Positions 26,001 through 33,690 of a DNA stretch of 64,000 nt are shown here, piece by piece. Within the stretch, counting starts at the first letter, position 1; each line of letters opens with the position of its first letter. Source of the stretch: Symsagittifera roscoffensis (taxonomy: Eukaryota; Xenacoelomorpha; Acoela; Convolutidae); the NCBI RefSeq assembly GCF_963678635.1, contig NC_087062.1, positions 15,303,789 through 15,367,788 of the forward strand. Direction: 5' to 3'. The notes beneath the pieces were generated by a model, which was given only the letters and a program-made list of their open reading frames with translations, was not told where the DNA came from and made no database searches. The position numbers were made by a program, and so were the translations under genes.

Positions 26001-29000
26001 CCGCTTCCCTTGTAATCATCCTTACCTTCTGAATTCGCTGTTCGATGTCGTTCTCTGACTCCATTGTGTTGTTGTTGCTGTTGTGCACTGCGAATGCAGA
26101 CATCTCCGGGTTGTGGTCGTGATCCTCCTGAGATCCAGACGACTGCGACTGGGGACTTCCCTCCTTTTCCAACACTGACATAGCTTTCAGCTGGTCTTGT
26201 GACATTTGGGGTTCTTCACTCTATGCAATCAAAATGATTTTAGAAATCTTTCGATTTTTTTTGATCAAGACATGCGAAGCAAAAAGCCTTAAATGCTCAT
26301 ACTTAGGCGGACTCAATACCCACAATTAAAAACCACATTTTCTCCAAAATTCTATGACAATAGTCTAAAAGAGAAAAGAAAATTATTACAGAAAAAGCTG
26401 GTCTGTTAGCCAGCAACAAATTTGACGAAAGCTATAACGCAAACTATACAAAGTTATTTTTGTGATCTTGAAAAAATTGCGTCAATGGAGCTCCAAAAGC
26501 TTAAGCCAACAGCGTTATATTAACATTGAACTTAAATTTTACTATGCGGGAATTGAGCACAAAAAAAGGTTAGACTAATCCGAAATGGGAGCTGTCAGTC
26601 CTTAAAAATTAGAGTAAAAAGTAACGGAAAGTCCTGTTTTAAAGTCTGGAATGAACAGAGCAAACTTTCATACGACCTAGTTTGATGTAACGCAGCCGGT
26701 GAAAAATATGTCAAAACTTGACAGGAAGAAAAACAGCTACAACAAAAAACGAAAGCAATCCTTAGTTGGTAACCTAAATTATGTATCAGCATAAATATTG
26801 CAATTATTTGTTAAATTCGATTCTTCAGGCAATGAGTTTCGGCATTTCCACGGCTATTGTCAAAGACACGATGATCCAGTGAATCTGTTTGATAAATTAT
26901 TTTGATAAAGAAGTTTCATGTTCCGATTTGATTGATAACGCTTGAAAATCCGTAGCGTAAAAAAATCGGCCTTCATTCATAACTAGTGTTACATAGTTTT
27001 GAATAAAGGCCAATTTTTTCACGCTACGGATTTTCAAGCGTTATCAAATCGGGACATGGGACTTCTTTATCAAAACAAATTATCAAACAGATTCACTGGA
27101 TCATCGTGTTGACAACAGCCGTGGAAATGCTGAAATTTTATTTCCTGAAAAATCTAATTTAATAAATAGATAGATAATTTATGTTTCCAACTAACGATTA
27201 CTTTCGTTTTTTTGTAGCTGTTTTTCTTCCTGTCAAGTTTTGACATATATTTTTTGCCGGCTTCGTAGCATCAAACTAGGTCGTATAGAAATTTGCTAAA
27301 AGGGCAAAACTAAAACTATGAGATGCGGGTTTTGGATGAGACAAAACTAGACTTCTTTTTAATTACGAGATTCTAATGCCGATCGTTTCTTTTAGCTTTT
27401 TTATCTAGGTCACTGATTTTTACAGATAGAATCGAGCATTTTCTGAATTGAAGTGAAAGAGCTCTATAATTCTTTCATACCTTATAATGAAACATAGACA
27501 ACAGACAGTAGGAAACTGTCAATGAACAACAGGAACCAAAAAAATTTGAATGAAATTTTCATGAAATAAAAAACATTTCGAAATTCCAAAAAATTACTAG
27601 TACATCACCTTGAAAATCTTTCAAATTCCAGCAAATTTTAGGATTTTCTTTGAGAAAACTGGGATACTTTATTCCGCTGGGAAATCTTCAAAATAACATC
27701 CTTTTTCGAAACAAGAGTCATTCAAATTTTGACCCTAATTGCAATTTGATTATTTGAGAGCGTAAATTGGCTTCCTTTTAGGAAATAATGTAGAATTAAA
27801 CTCAAGAAACAAATCACACGAAACTGAGAAATCAAAAATAAGCGTGTACAACTTTTCAAACGTTTTCCTCAAAAAAATTAACGACCTATGTAAGTGTTTC
27901 ACTACGGTTATAGACAATTAACAAAAATATTCGGTAGCTGCGTAAGTAGCAGAAAACTTTCCGATCACACAAACTATCACCAGTTCTTTTTAAATTTTAC
28001 GACCAAACAAGGTCTAAATGAAGAAAGAAAAATCTAAACTTCAGAAATTCATTTTTTTCAGAAAAATCAATTACACATAGGCGAAGCTTCACTTCGCACA
28101 CACTAGCGAAAACACGACAAAAAGCAGCTCTATAAAAGGCTAAAAAAAGTAGAAATAAGTCTCGATTTGGTAAAAATTCGGCTATGTCCCGGGTTCGATC
28201 TGCGACCTACTACGACCTAGAGATTATGAGTCTCACGCACTAACCAGTCAGCCACGCACACTTAAGACATCACAAACAATAGTCACAAATAAATCAGAGA
28301 ACAGATAGTTTGAAATTTCTAATGGTAGATCGTGATTATAGCAAAAAAGTCAGTGAATAAGTGAACACTTTCCACTTTCAATTAACACTTTTGTTTGCGA
28401 GTTAAGTTAGAAAAAATCAGGCTGATCGCAAGTGCAAAAAATATGAAATTACTCTTTAGTTTTTTGGAGAAAAAGGCAATTCAATCAGGAAAAAAGCTGC
28501 AAAAATGGATTTGTAATTGATACATACGCCCTATACTGCAAATTCGTAGTACAGACTCATCGACCCTTCCGTGTAATTTAGTCTGAAACACGAAAGTGTA
28601 GACCACTTTTTTATCGACATTGCGTCAATTTTTGATATTTTTTGGAATAAAGGTAACAGCTAAAAGGTCTTAAATGAGATAAGACAAGTGACCCTAGACA
28701 AGGAGTTTTTTTGAGGTAGTCAAAATTGGCCGGATAAAAGCACCCTACGCCATAGTTCCACAAACACGCTTTCAGTGACGTGGTCAAATTACTACAACTC
28801 CACAGCGTCAAATCTTACAAGACTTTTGGGACAATATTTACAATAAAAAGGATTTCGCTATGTAACAAAAGCTTCGCCCTTATCCAAAATCCTAGCGCAA
28901 CATCATTATTATAAGGTTTTCTATACTTCGGAAGAGATAAAAGGGGCGGACGCTTCCTTCTCAGGGACCCTTTGGTACTTTTTAAGAAATCTATTTTCGG

Positions 29001-29551
29001 GCGACCGACCCTAAAATTTTTCTAAAGGCGCCAAGATATACTAACTTTGAGGGGGAGCGCGCGCCAAAAAAACGCGATTTTTTTTGTCAACATTTTCCAA
29101 AAAGTTTTTTCAAAAATGTTTTTTTTTTCAAAAATTTGCCTGCGGTGCAGAAAATTTGGCCAAAACACCGTCTTTTTAGTGCATTAGGAGAACTCGAAAA
29201 ATCAATTTGGTCGACCTAAAAAAAGTCCCAAAACTTTTTGCCGCCCCCCCCCCCCCCGAGAGAAAATCCTAGATCCGCCCCTGGTTTTACGTATAATGCC
29301 AACAGGAATTCAAGCCTTCTCTTGTCCATTTTTTCAAGTTTATTACTTTTGTTGATTAAACTTGATTAATTGCTCATTTTCCATGATCATCAATTCATCT
29401 GATTATACGCTTTTTCAATCACTTTTTTATTCTTGTTTTTTCTTTCTGTTACAAAGATTCATTCTATCCTCGGGCTGGTTAACTAAAAAAAATAAAAATA
29501 ATAATTTTGTACCTCGTATGGTTGAGGGCTTGAAGGCGCTTCTACTTCCAT
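10924..29551 (-). CDS. CCDC181: CCDC181-like ciliary coiled-coil protein, nine coding exons (449 aa)
   Basis: CDS = complement of 29513-29551, 26026-26220, 25120-25441, 24075-24255, 20518-20583, 18123-18258, 17879-17974, 14175-14320, 10924-11092. That is 1350 nt, with all junction phases agreeing and a single terminal TAA. Seen: an acidic, disordered N-terminal part; residues 92-110 (EREKRIKFKENLIDFEAPP); residues 143-154 (VLVEKEGKFELF); RPMSAP and RPKSAG at 209-240; a charged coiled coil from about 269; and three copies of an AF..W...K unit near 311, 349 and 391. The protein ends in FKFIDHYGYR. From memory, vertebrate CCDC181 (about 509 aa) has the same series: a KFK..L.D.E.PP box, VERDGKFEL, repeated AF..WL..K, and a C-terminal F.FTDHY. 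CCDC181 is known as a microtubule-binding protein of flagella and motile cilia. Exon 1 is the weak point; exons 2-9 are strong. Introns hold the repeats listed separately. Confidence 0.82.
11950..12498 (+). repeat. Dispersed repeat A, copy 4, with doubled head
   Basis: The first roughly 50 bp (agccaatcgaagattg...caagtaaacaca) occur twice in tandem (about 11952-12000 and 12001-12050). The middle (ttattccgctgggaatc) and tail (gacctacataagagtcttcgctacgtccatt) follow. It lies in CCDC181 intron 8, antisense to the gene. Confidence 0.75.
12985..13500 (+). repeat. Diverged tandem duplication, unit about 250-290 bp
   Basis: The blocks cctcaatt(c)caatttggaac, ttgagct.ag.aa..caatatctt and cttcgaa..tcggaacaaaa each occur twice in the same order (12987/13277, 13120/13376, 13233/13473). 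No coding capacity is visible. Confidence 0.65.
14175..14320 (-). CDS. CCDC181: CCDC181 exon 8
   Basis: Acceptor TTTTGTAG precedes 14320, and the donor after 14175 is GTACAT. It codes for KDKDAFEEWKRMKSEQ, the middle AF..W...K unit of the coiled coil, and ends in RSQKDCDKAYR. Its last codon is completed by exon 9, and together they rebuild a third AY..WL..K unit. It starts in phase 0 and ends in phase 2. The exon is far more GC-rich than the surrounding introns. Confidence 0.9.
14417..14832 (+). mobile_element. Non-autonomous hAT-type MITE, copy 1 (416 bp)
   Basis: Terminal inverted repeats read CAGGGGCGGATCTAGG at the left and CAGTAGCGGATTTGGG at the right end (reverse complement), 12 of 16 matching. 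They are flanked by an 8-bp target-site duplication ATTTCACC/ATTTCACT. An 8-bp duplication with CAG... ends points to the hAT superfamily. It contains no transposase and a GC-rich centre (ggcgcgcgctccccc). A relative in inverse orientation lies at 28925-29283. It sits in CCDC181 intron 8. Confidence 0.85.
14911..15400 (+). repeat. Dispersed repeat A, copy 5
   Basis: Near-complete copy: head aaaacatagccaactgacag, middle ttattccgctggaaatct, tail gacctttataagactcttc followed by actacg. A short duplication (cctttataagac) lies in the tail. Confidence 0.8.
15463..15770 (+). repeat. Dispersed repeat A, copy 6, ending in an inverted copy of its own middle
   Basis: The head aaacatagccatgagatagt and the A middle lead to attctgtagggaaatctgaa (ending near 15692). 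After a loop of about 17 bp, the reverse complement (ttcagatttccctacagaat...) runs from about 15710 to 15757. This makes a near-perfect hairpin with arms of about 45 bp. Confidence 0.75.
16045..16700 (+). repeat. Two successive copies of a J-bearing repeat (about 16060-16350 and 16418-16690)
   Basis: The order ttccgttat...ccggacaaac, ataactgtcgctgt.ca.gta, gttccgaccacatta, then gtcatactcga occurs twice in direct orientation at a spacing of about 340-360 bp. The second copy is followed by repeat B. Confidence 0.7.
16830..17235 (+). repeat. Dispersed repeat B, most complete copy, with internal tRNA-Met-like segment
   Basis: Starts with agaggcgaacctgcgcatcgcc and runs through agcagctctataaagtgc and ataagcctcgaataag to the tRNA-like segment. 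It continues through cacaaataagcagagaacag, gtgattatagca-like DNA and acttgtgggttaggttgg to cgctcgcaagctgg. A piece resembling the I-repeat end follows at 17240-17350. The same order occurs at 28078-28445. Confidence 0.75.
16953..17021 (-). repeat. tRNA-Met(CAT)-like segment inside repeat B
   Basis: On the minus strand an A-box-like TGGTTGAGTGTTTAGGCG leads to GAGACTTATAATCT, then a B-box-like GGTCGCGGATGGAATCC. Better-kept copies at 28181-28257 and 35450-35522 read GAGACTCATAATCTC there, a 4-bp stem with loop CTCATAA, so the anticodon would be CAT. No acceptor stem pairs. This is a SINE-type internal promoter or its remnant, not a working tRNA gene. Confidence 0.65.
17879..17974 (-). CDS. CCDC181: CCDC181 exon 7
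   Basis: 32 codons, phase 0 at both ends. Acceptor GTTTCTAG precedes 17974, and the donor after 17879 is GTGAGT. It begins AWCREKEAEAKEQ, completing the first AF..W...K unit with the REAFE end of exon 6. The rest is a highly charged helix ending in EEDKD. Confidence 0.92.
18123..18258 (-). CDS. CCDC181: CCDC181 exon 6
   Basis: Acceptor GGTCTTCAG precedes 18258, and the donor after 18123 is GTCAGT. One base completes an Arg codon, then 45 codons form a strongly charged coiled coil (MIEEAKELQRQRQREESEKR, then KENREAFE). The 148-bp intron to exon 7 is by far the shortest in the gene. Confidence 0.92.
18810..18960 (+). repeat. Dispersed repeat A, copy 7, 3'-truncated
   Basis: Head aaaacatagccaacagacaa and a decayed first third only; the ttccgctgggaaatc block is missing. 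Confidence 0.6.
19428..19992 (+). repeat. Two degenerate tRNA-like segments (19430-19495 and 19930-19992)
   Basis: The first pairs an A-box-like atagccgagcgtaaa with a B-box-like agattcaaatccc. The second pairs tagtaaaatggtaaagc with cagttcgagtccc. Neither folds into a full cloverleaf by eye, so both are probably SINE remnants. Lower-complexity DNA lies between and around them. Confidence 0.4.
20518..20583 (-). CDS. CCDC181: CCDC181 exon 5
   Basis: 66 nt coding for SFQMDAGSFISIPRPRALSA then IDR. The donor after 20518 is GTGAGT. The acceptor end reads CACAGAG, offering two AGs two bases apart. Only the inner one (exon start 20583) keeps frame with exon 4 and exon 6; the outer one (20585) would bring a stop early in exon 6. 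This agreement is the main support for the exon. Confidence 0.8.
20600..22835. other. Part of CCDC181 intron 4, nothing recognised
   Basis: AT-rich intron DNA with short open frames on both strands (for example 21928-22119, 22215-22566) lacking any motif. No copy of families A, B or J was recognised here. Confidence 0.5.
22840..22975 (+). repeat. Dispersed repeat B, short decayed copy
   Basis: agagaagaagctgcgcttcgcaaacactag, agccgctttataa and ctgcgacctcgagaattgg mark the B head and the start of its tRNA-like part. The remainder has decayed. Confidence 0.6.
23405..24032 (+). repeat. Dispersed repeat A, copy 8, longest
   Basis: Head gtaaacatagccaagaggca, middle ttatttcgctgggaaatctg, a block with caaaagaaatgaactgaact, then an insertion with a run of 14 G (23963-23976), and tail cgacctatataagagtctga then actacgttcatctac. 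It ends about 40 bp before CCDC181 exon 4. Confidence 0.8.
24075..24255 (-). CDS. CCDC181: CCDC181 exon 4
   Basis: Acceptor ATTGTCCAG precedes 24255, and the donor after 24075 is GTACCT. Two frames are open across this exon. The phase set by exons 3 and 5 selects the one reading GETEHTNSRSNEF...RPMSAP...RPKSAG, a Pro/Ser-rich linker typical of the region before the CCDC181 coiled coil. Confidence 0.85.
24302..24514 (+). repeat. Perfect 25-bp minisatellite, about 8.5 copies
   Basis: Unit attgcattgattattg followed by catggacta, repeated eight and a half times with no variation that I can see. It lies in CCDC181 intron 3, just upstream of exon 4's acceptor. Complete identity suggests recent expansion. 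Confidence 0.97.
25120..25441 (-). CDS. CCDC181: CCDC181 exon 3
   Basis: Acceptor TTTTTTCTAG precedes 25441, and the donor after 25120 is a weak GTCCGT. The largest exon (322 nt), starting ANQDLAKQPQPQQ. It carries the two most diagnostic blocks, KRIKFKENLIDFEAPP and VLVEKEGKFELF, then an acidic Ser-rich stretch to SKKSNSG. A second possible donor (GTAATT) 26 bases on would put exon 4 in its other frame, so the upstream donor is chosen. Confidence 0.9.
26026..26220 (-). CDS. CCDC181: CCDC181 exon 2
   Basis: 65 codons, phase 0 at both ends. Acceptor TTGCATAG precedes 26220, and the donor after 26026 is GTAAGG. It codes for an acidic, Gln/Ser/His/Asn-rich segment ending in ENDIEQRIQK, which continues into exon 3 as a short helix before the KFK box. 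If exon 1 is wrong, the Met codon at 26205 is the alternative start. Confidence 0.85.
26659..27297. repeat. Large imperfect palindrome (inverted repeat, arms about 300 bp)
   Basis: Left-arm blocks (caaactttcatacgacctag, gtcaaaacttgacaggaaga, catttccacggct, gatgatccagtgaatctg, gcttgaaaatccgtagcgta) reappear in reverse complement and reverse order to the right. The axis is near 26985, around aactagtgtt. The gap is only about 20 bp. It lies in CCDC181 intron 1. It could be a fold-back element or two MITE copies inserted head to head. No target-site duplication was found. Confidence 0.93.
27489..28445 (+). repeat. A-J-B composite (A 27489-27905, J 27925-27985, B 28078-28445)
   Basis: The three dispersed blocks follow one another in fixed order and orientation. 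The A tail (cgacctatgtaagtg...actacgg) is 20 bp from the J core (ggtagctgcgtaagtagcag). B then starts at cataggcgaagcttcacttcgc, carries its tRNA-like segment at 28181-28257 (minus strand) and ends near ggctgatcgcaagtg. This arrangement suggests that A, J and B belong to one longer non-coding element. Confidence 0.75.
28925..29283 (-). mobile_element. Non-autonomous hAT-type MITE, copy 2, inverse orientation
   Basis: The reverse complement begins CAGGGGCGGATCTAGGATTT and parallels 14417-14832 throughout (gcgcgcgctcc, gcgccaagatatactaa, ggaccctttgg, gtccgcccc). It contains a run of 14 C (29244-29257). The inner terminal repeat on the left is decayed, so the left border and target duplication are uncertain. 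It lies in CCDC181 intron 1. Confidence 0.8.
29513..29551 (-). CDS. CCDC181: CCDC181 candidate exon 1 (initiator)
   Basis: ATG at 29551 is followed by 12 codons (MEVEAPSSPQPYE) and a GTACAA donor in phase 0, which joins exon 2 in frame. An in-frame TGA lies just upstream. A possible acceptor (GTTTTCAG) 15 bases before the ATG hints at a further 5' non-coding exon. The exon is short and supported only by signals and phase. The conserved acidic E-Y-E-D-D-F-like box expected near the CCDC181 N-terminus was not found. Confidence 0.45.
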
Positions 29552-29880
29552 CGGAGATCAAAAGATCTGAAAACCATCATCGACATTTATTAAAATTTAT
29601 GATCAAATCAGACAAAAACACAGAACCGGAATCATAAATCACGCCATAGCTTCTTCTGCTATCAAGATTTTGATTTAGAGCTTACCAACATGCCATGACG
29701 CAGATATCATAAGAAATTGAATGAATGATAGAGAACATAAAAATTGAATGAATGATCATTTGACCTTTCGGATCTCTTGCAAACGAGGTGAATTCGTTAC
29801 AAAACCTTCCGCATTTTAAAAACTAAACATGGTCTTATTGGCGCCTCTGAAGTGCATCTCCGTTTCAAAATTGAAGCGCT

Positions 29881-30136
29881 CTGGCAAGGTAAAATAGGAT
29901 CATTTCAGCTTTCATTTTAAATTCTGCGTATCGAGCTGCTACTGAAATGATTCTATTTTACCAGCGGGATCTAAGCAAACAATTTCCAGTAAAATCAGAC
30001 ATTAGGTAGCTGGCGGGTTTTTTCCATGCGTTTGTCAGAGGTCAACGAAGTTGATCAAATTTGGGGAAATTTGACCGATTTGCTACCTCGCATTAAAATC
30101 AATGCATATGAGCTTATGTAGCGGCTACATAAGCTC
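29881..30136. repeat. Two hairpins: 29881-29964 and a 27-bp palindrome 30110-30136
   Basis: ggtaaaataggatcatttca pairs with tgaaatgattctattttacc (one mismatch) across a short loop. At 30110, gagcttatgtagc and gctacataagctc form perfect 13-bp arms around one G. Confidence 0.85.
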
Positions 30137-30886
30137 GCAGATGTCCCGTCAGCTTTTCGTGCTGATAATATGATACATAGGCCCTCTTTAACTATTCCCC
30201 ATTTTAAAAAGGGGAGATTCATTAACAGGTACAAAATCCTGGGCTCTTTAACGGGCATTTTCCCACATTTCAAATTATCAACAGATGGGGTGAAATACAA
30301 CCAAACTCTCATATGCTTAAACGTAGAATTAAATCTTAATAGGGATGGCAAATCGTTACCAGGTACCATATGACGGGACAGGGGTCGGGAAAAATAATTG
30401 ATTGGAACAAAAATAATTTTTTTTAAATGAGAATGATTTTTGGGACAAGTACAATTATTGTAGAACAAAGAATTATTATTAACACTTATTGGCCACTAAT
30501 TTTTCAAGAAGGAAGTTAAGATACGCACCACATTGCTCTTGACATTTGCGAACATAAGGGAAGCGTCCAATGCCAAAACTAAATCCCTAGGGAAACCAGC
30601 CCGCTACTTTCAATTTTATGCAAATATTTTAAATCAAGCGGGTTAATTTTAGTCTAGAAAAAAAGCAATCGGTCAATTACATTATCTTCTCGGGCGCCAA
30701 TCCAAAGCTTTGTTGCGCAATTGTTATATTATTCAGAAATTGCATCATCAAAGAGCGAAATTTCCAGTAAAATCAGACATTACCTAACTGGCGGGTTTTT
30801 TCCATGCGTTGCCAGAGGTCAGAGAAGTTGATCAAATTTGGGGAAATTTGACCGATTTGCTACCTCGTATTAAAATCAATGCATCT
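29981..30886 (+). repeat. Direct-repeat pair of about 130 bp (29981-30110 and 30759-30886)
   Basis: Both copies carry tttccagtaaaatcagacat, ctggcgggttttttccatgc, gttgatcaaatttggggaaa and gaccgatttgctacctcg. They are about 780 bp apart and differ at a few positions. The DNA between contains open frames on both strands (30055-30468 minus, 30170-30373 plus) with no recognisable motif. It could be a small LTR-like (TRIM) element or a local duplication. The ends are not TG...CA. Confidence 0.8.
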
Positions 30887-31009
30887 GATTAAAAGCTTGA
30901 CAAAATTTGATCCTTCTCAACCAAAAGAAATTTTATAACTAGTCAAAACTATTTAGCTTCAAGTAGACAGTCCACGGATTTAAAAGTTTTAAGGGAAAAC
31001 ATATTGAAA

Positions 31010-31410
31010 ACACACACACACACACAAACGTGTTTTTTATAATTTTTTTCAGCAGCTATCAAACTGTTTGTTTGACACTAGTTGAACATGTTTTTATTTG
31101 CTCCTTCAACTAGAATTTCTGCAAGTAAAAATTTTTGCAACTGCAATTTTCGTTTTATCGAGCTAACTGGGTGCAAAGCGAATAAGACCAATAACAGTAA
31201 TACGACAGGACAAATAATTTGGAATAAGGTTGTAGTCTTCTGTATGATTGGAAGTTTCAAAAACATCCGGCATGCATTTTTAAACTTAGTTGGCGAGTTA
31301 AAAACCCGGGTTTTGTTTCTTATTATTCAATTGTCTTCTTAAATTCCATATACAAGCCAGATGAGCCGCTTACTGCGCAAGTAATACAGAATATTCTGAC
31401 TACTGTTATC
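31010..31410 (+). repeat. CA microsatellite (31011-31026) and J-core copy (31353-31410)
   Basis: The (CA)8 tract is followed by unremarkable DNA. The J core here reads gcttactgcgcaagtaatac, then gaatattctgactac. Confidence 0.65.
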
Positions 31411-33151
31411 ATTAGCACAAAAGAAAAAAATTAGATTATTCGTTCTAACTTTTTGATAGAATATTTTTTTGGATTTTTACACATTTTTATAAGAGTGATT
31501 TTGTTCGAATTTTTACAACATTATATCTGGGCATTCGCTCTTTTAGACACGAGGGATTCCCCGCATAGGAATTTCAGTTCAAAGCTAGAAACAAATGCTA
31601 CAAAACAGCGTGATCTAAGCAAACATCTCCATTTTTCACATTTTTCAAACGAACTATAAAACAACTAGTAAAAGCGATACAATTGGAAACAACTGGAAAA
31701 CAACTGTACAATTAAAATACATCATTTTAAGTCTCGCAACTCAAACAAAAAAACTATTATATCGCCAAGAACCATCTGCCAACTAACTCGTTTCCTTTAT
31801 TGTACAAAATCTAATTTCCTAGTCCAACACTGAATATTTGAATCCAAACAAACTTTGTTAGAATTCAGATCTAAGCGGTCACAAATTTGCATTATATTGC
31901 AAAATTAGGGAGAAATGTTTAAATCGCTTAACAACATTATTTAAGCAAAATTACCAGCTCGGTATTTAAAATCCAGAGATCATTAAACTTCCCTGCAGTG
32001 ACGGTTGGAGAACCAACGGCGATGTAGCGAATCTTTTTTCAAGCGCAACAAGTTTCAAAAGCCTGATTTTTAAACCTGACTTTGATCGATTTTGACATCA
32101 ATTCCTGTAAGAAATCTATCAAATTTTTTCAGGGAAAATTGTCCTGTCGGGTTACGTCACGCTTCTCAACTCAATTTGTCCTTACTTGCGTAACATCTTC
32201 GTACAACAGAACAACTTGCCGCAACTAGTCAGCCCAACATACTGTACGTATTATTCTACACCAAAGTTACTTCAGTCTTTGAATACCATATTCATCTTAC
32301 AATATTCCTAGTTTGTACAACCCACATTTTAAATGTCTAAATTGTGACCATTTGAGCGGTCTATTTTTATTCGGGTTTACTACTTCTCACATAATTAGCT
32401 CTCCCGAATTTGCATAAAAGGCACTTTTATCTGCAATCCAGTTAATTTTAGACTAAAATGAAATTCTCACAATTGACCCCTACAAACCAATATCACAGGA
32501 CTTTTATTGAGCCAGAAAAGAGGCTTCCAAATTTTATCTAACGGCACCTATAATTGGAAATTTTGTTCTAATCTACCAAACTATTCAATTAGAAACTGTG
32601 AATGTCCTTAATTTCCTTATAACACAGGATATGATAAATTCACTTGAGCAAACTATAGATACTCTTCTGACAAAAACACATTCCGAGCAAGGGCAGATTT
32701 CATAATCGAACTTTAAACTATTGAACAAGTACAAAATTGCAATTTCTTCACCTTATCTCGTCAAAACGACAGTTCACGTCACGACGCTTCTTCGTTTAGT
32801 TCAATTATCAGATTAAGATAGACTGAGCCTACAAAATCAAACATATCCGAGGTTATGACCAAGAGCATCAATGCACGTCAAATTTTACATTGATTGCAAA
32901 TCAGATTTTCCTGTGAAACTGGCTAAGTTATCGCTGAAGTAACAACTTATTTTTGAGTTTCAATCATCAAACAGAGTAGCAAACAAGGTTACATAACTGA
33001 TAACGAAAATCATTCAAGTATTTTGGCCCTCTTTGGCAAACACTTCAGATACCTGGCATACCATTTACAGACAAACTATTCACCCTTATTTTTCACTTAA
33101 CTTCAGTTAATATAAAAAACTATAGATTGAACTCGCGAACTCGTGTTCAAA
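31411..33151. other. Region upstream of the SLC6 gene, no repeat recognised
   Basis: About 1.7 kb of AT-rich but complex DNA with none of the dispersed families. It probably includes the promoter and 5' UTR of the transporter. A TATA-like ttaatataaaaaac at 33107-33120 lies only about 30 bp before the start codon. It would serve only if the leader is extremely short or transcription starts elsewhere. Confidence 0.4.
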
Positions 33152-33690
33152 ATGGGGAAGGAGGAGAGAAATGAAACATCCGTTGATAATACAGACAGCA
33201 ACAGTATGGATTCCAGTTCCTCGAAACCGGTCAACCCCCTTTCGGCCAGTATCGCTCTGGACCATCTCGATGCGGCCCCACCTCGGGTCCAATACGCGAG
33301 TACGACCGAGTTCCTTTTCAGCTGCATTTCCTATAGCATAGGCCTCGGGAACCTTTGGCGGTTCCCCTACAAGTGCTACAACAACGGGGGAGGAGCTTTT
33401 CTCATACCCTACATTCTGTGCCTAATCTTCGCCGGCATGCCACTTTACTTGCTGGAACTAACCATGGGCCAATTTACCAGCAAGGGACCGGTTGGAGTAT
33501 GGCATGTTTCTTACCTCTTCGTCGGAATTGGCTATGCTGCTATTACCATCGCACTCTTCTGTTCTGTTTACTATAACGTGATAGTCGCCTGGGTTCTTAG
33601 GTATCTCTACTTGTCAATTAAGGCACTCATTTTCAATGACGATGTTCCGTGGTCGAAATGCGGCCTCACCAATTCAAGCGATGTCCCTGC
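33152..33690 (+). CDS. SLC6 transporter exon 1
   Basis: Codes for the Ser/Asp-rich cytoplasmic N-terminus (about 45 residues), TM1 to TM3 and the start of extracellular loop 2, ending at ...NSSDVP. Donor GTAAGT at 33691. It is clearly more GC-rich than its flanks. Confidence 0.93.

Noticed and set aside
16953-28257. Genuine tRNA genes in repeat B
   Set aside because: The acceptor stems do not pair, the sequence is repeated with heavy divergence, and it lies within a longer repeat.
29362-29637. 91-residue plus-strand frame as a gene
   Set aside because: It is antisense to candidate exon 1 of CCDC181, low in complexity and without motif or splice support.
33143-33151. A GTG start upstream of the SLC6 ATG
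   Set aside because: The ATG at 33152 has a good initiation context and fits the family's N-terminal length. GTG starts are not expected here.
33355-33576. Overlapping plus-strand frame in SLC6 exon 1, and similar frames at 39772-40020 and on the minus strand
   Set aside because: These are out-of-frame shadows of the transporter coding sequence.
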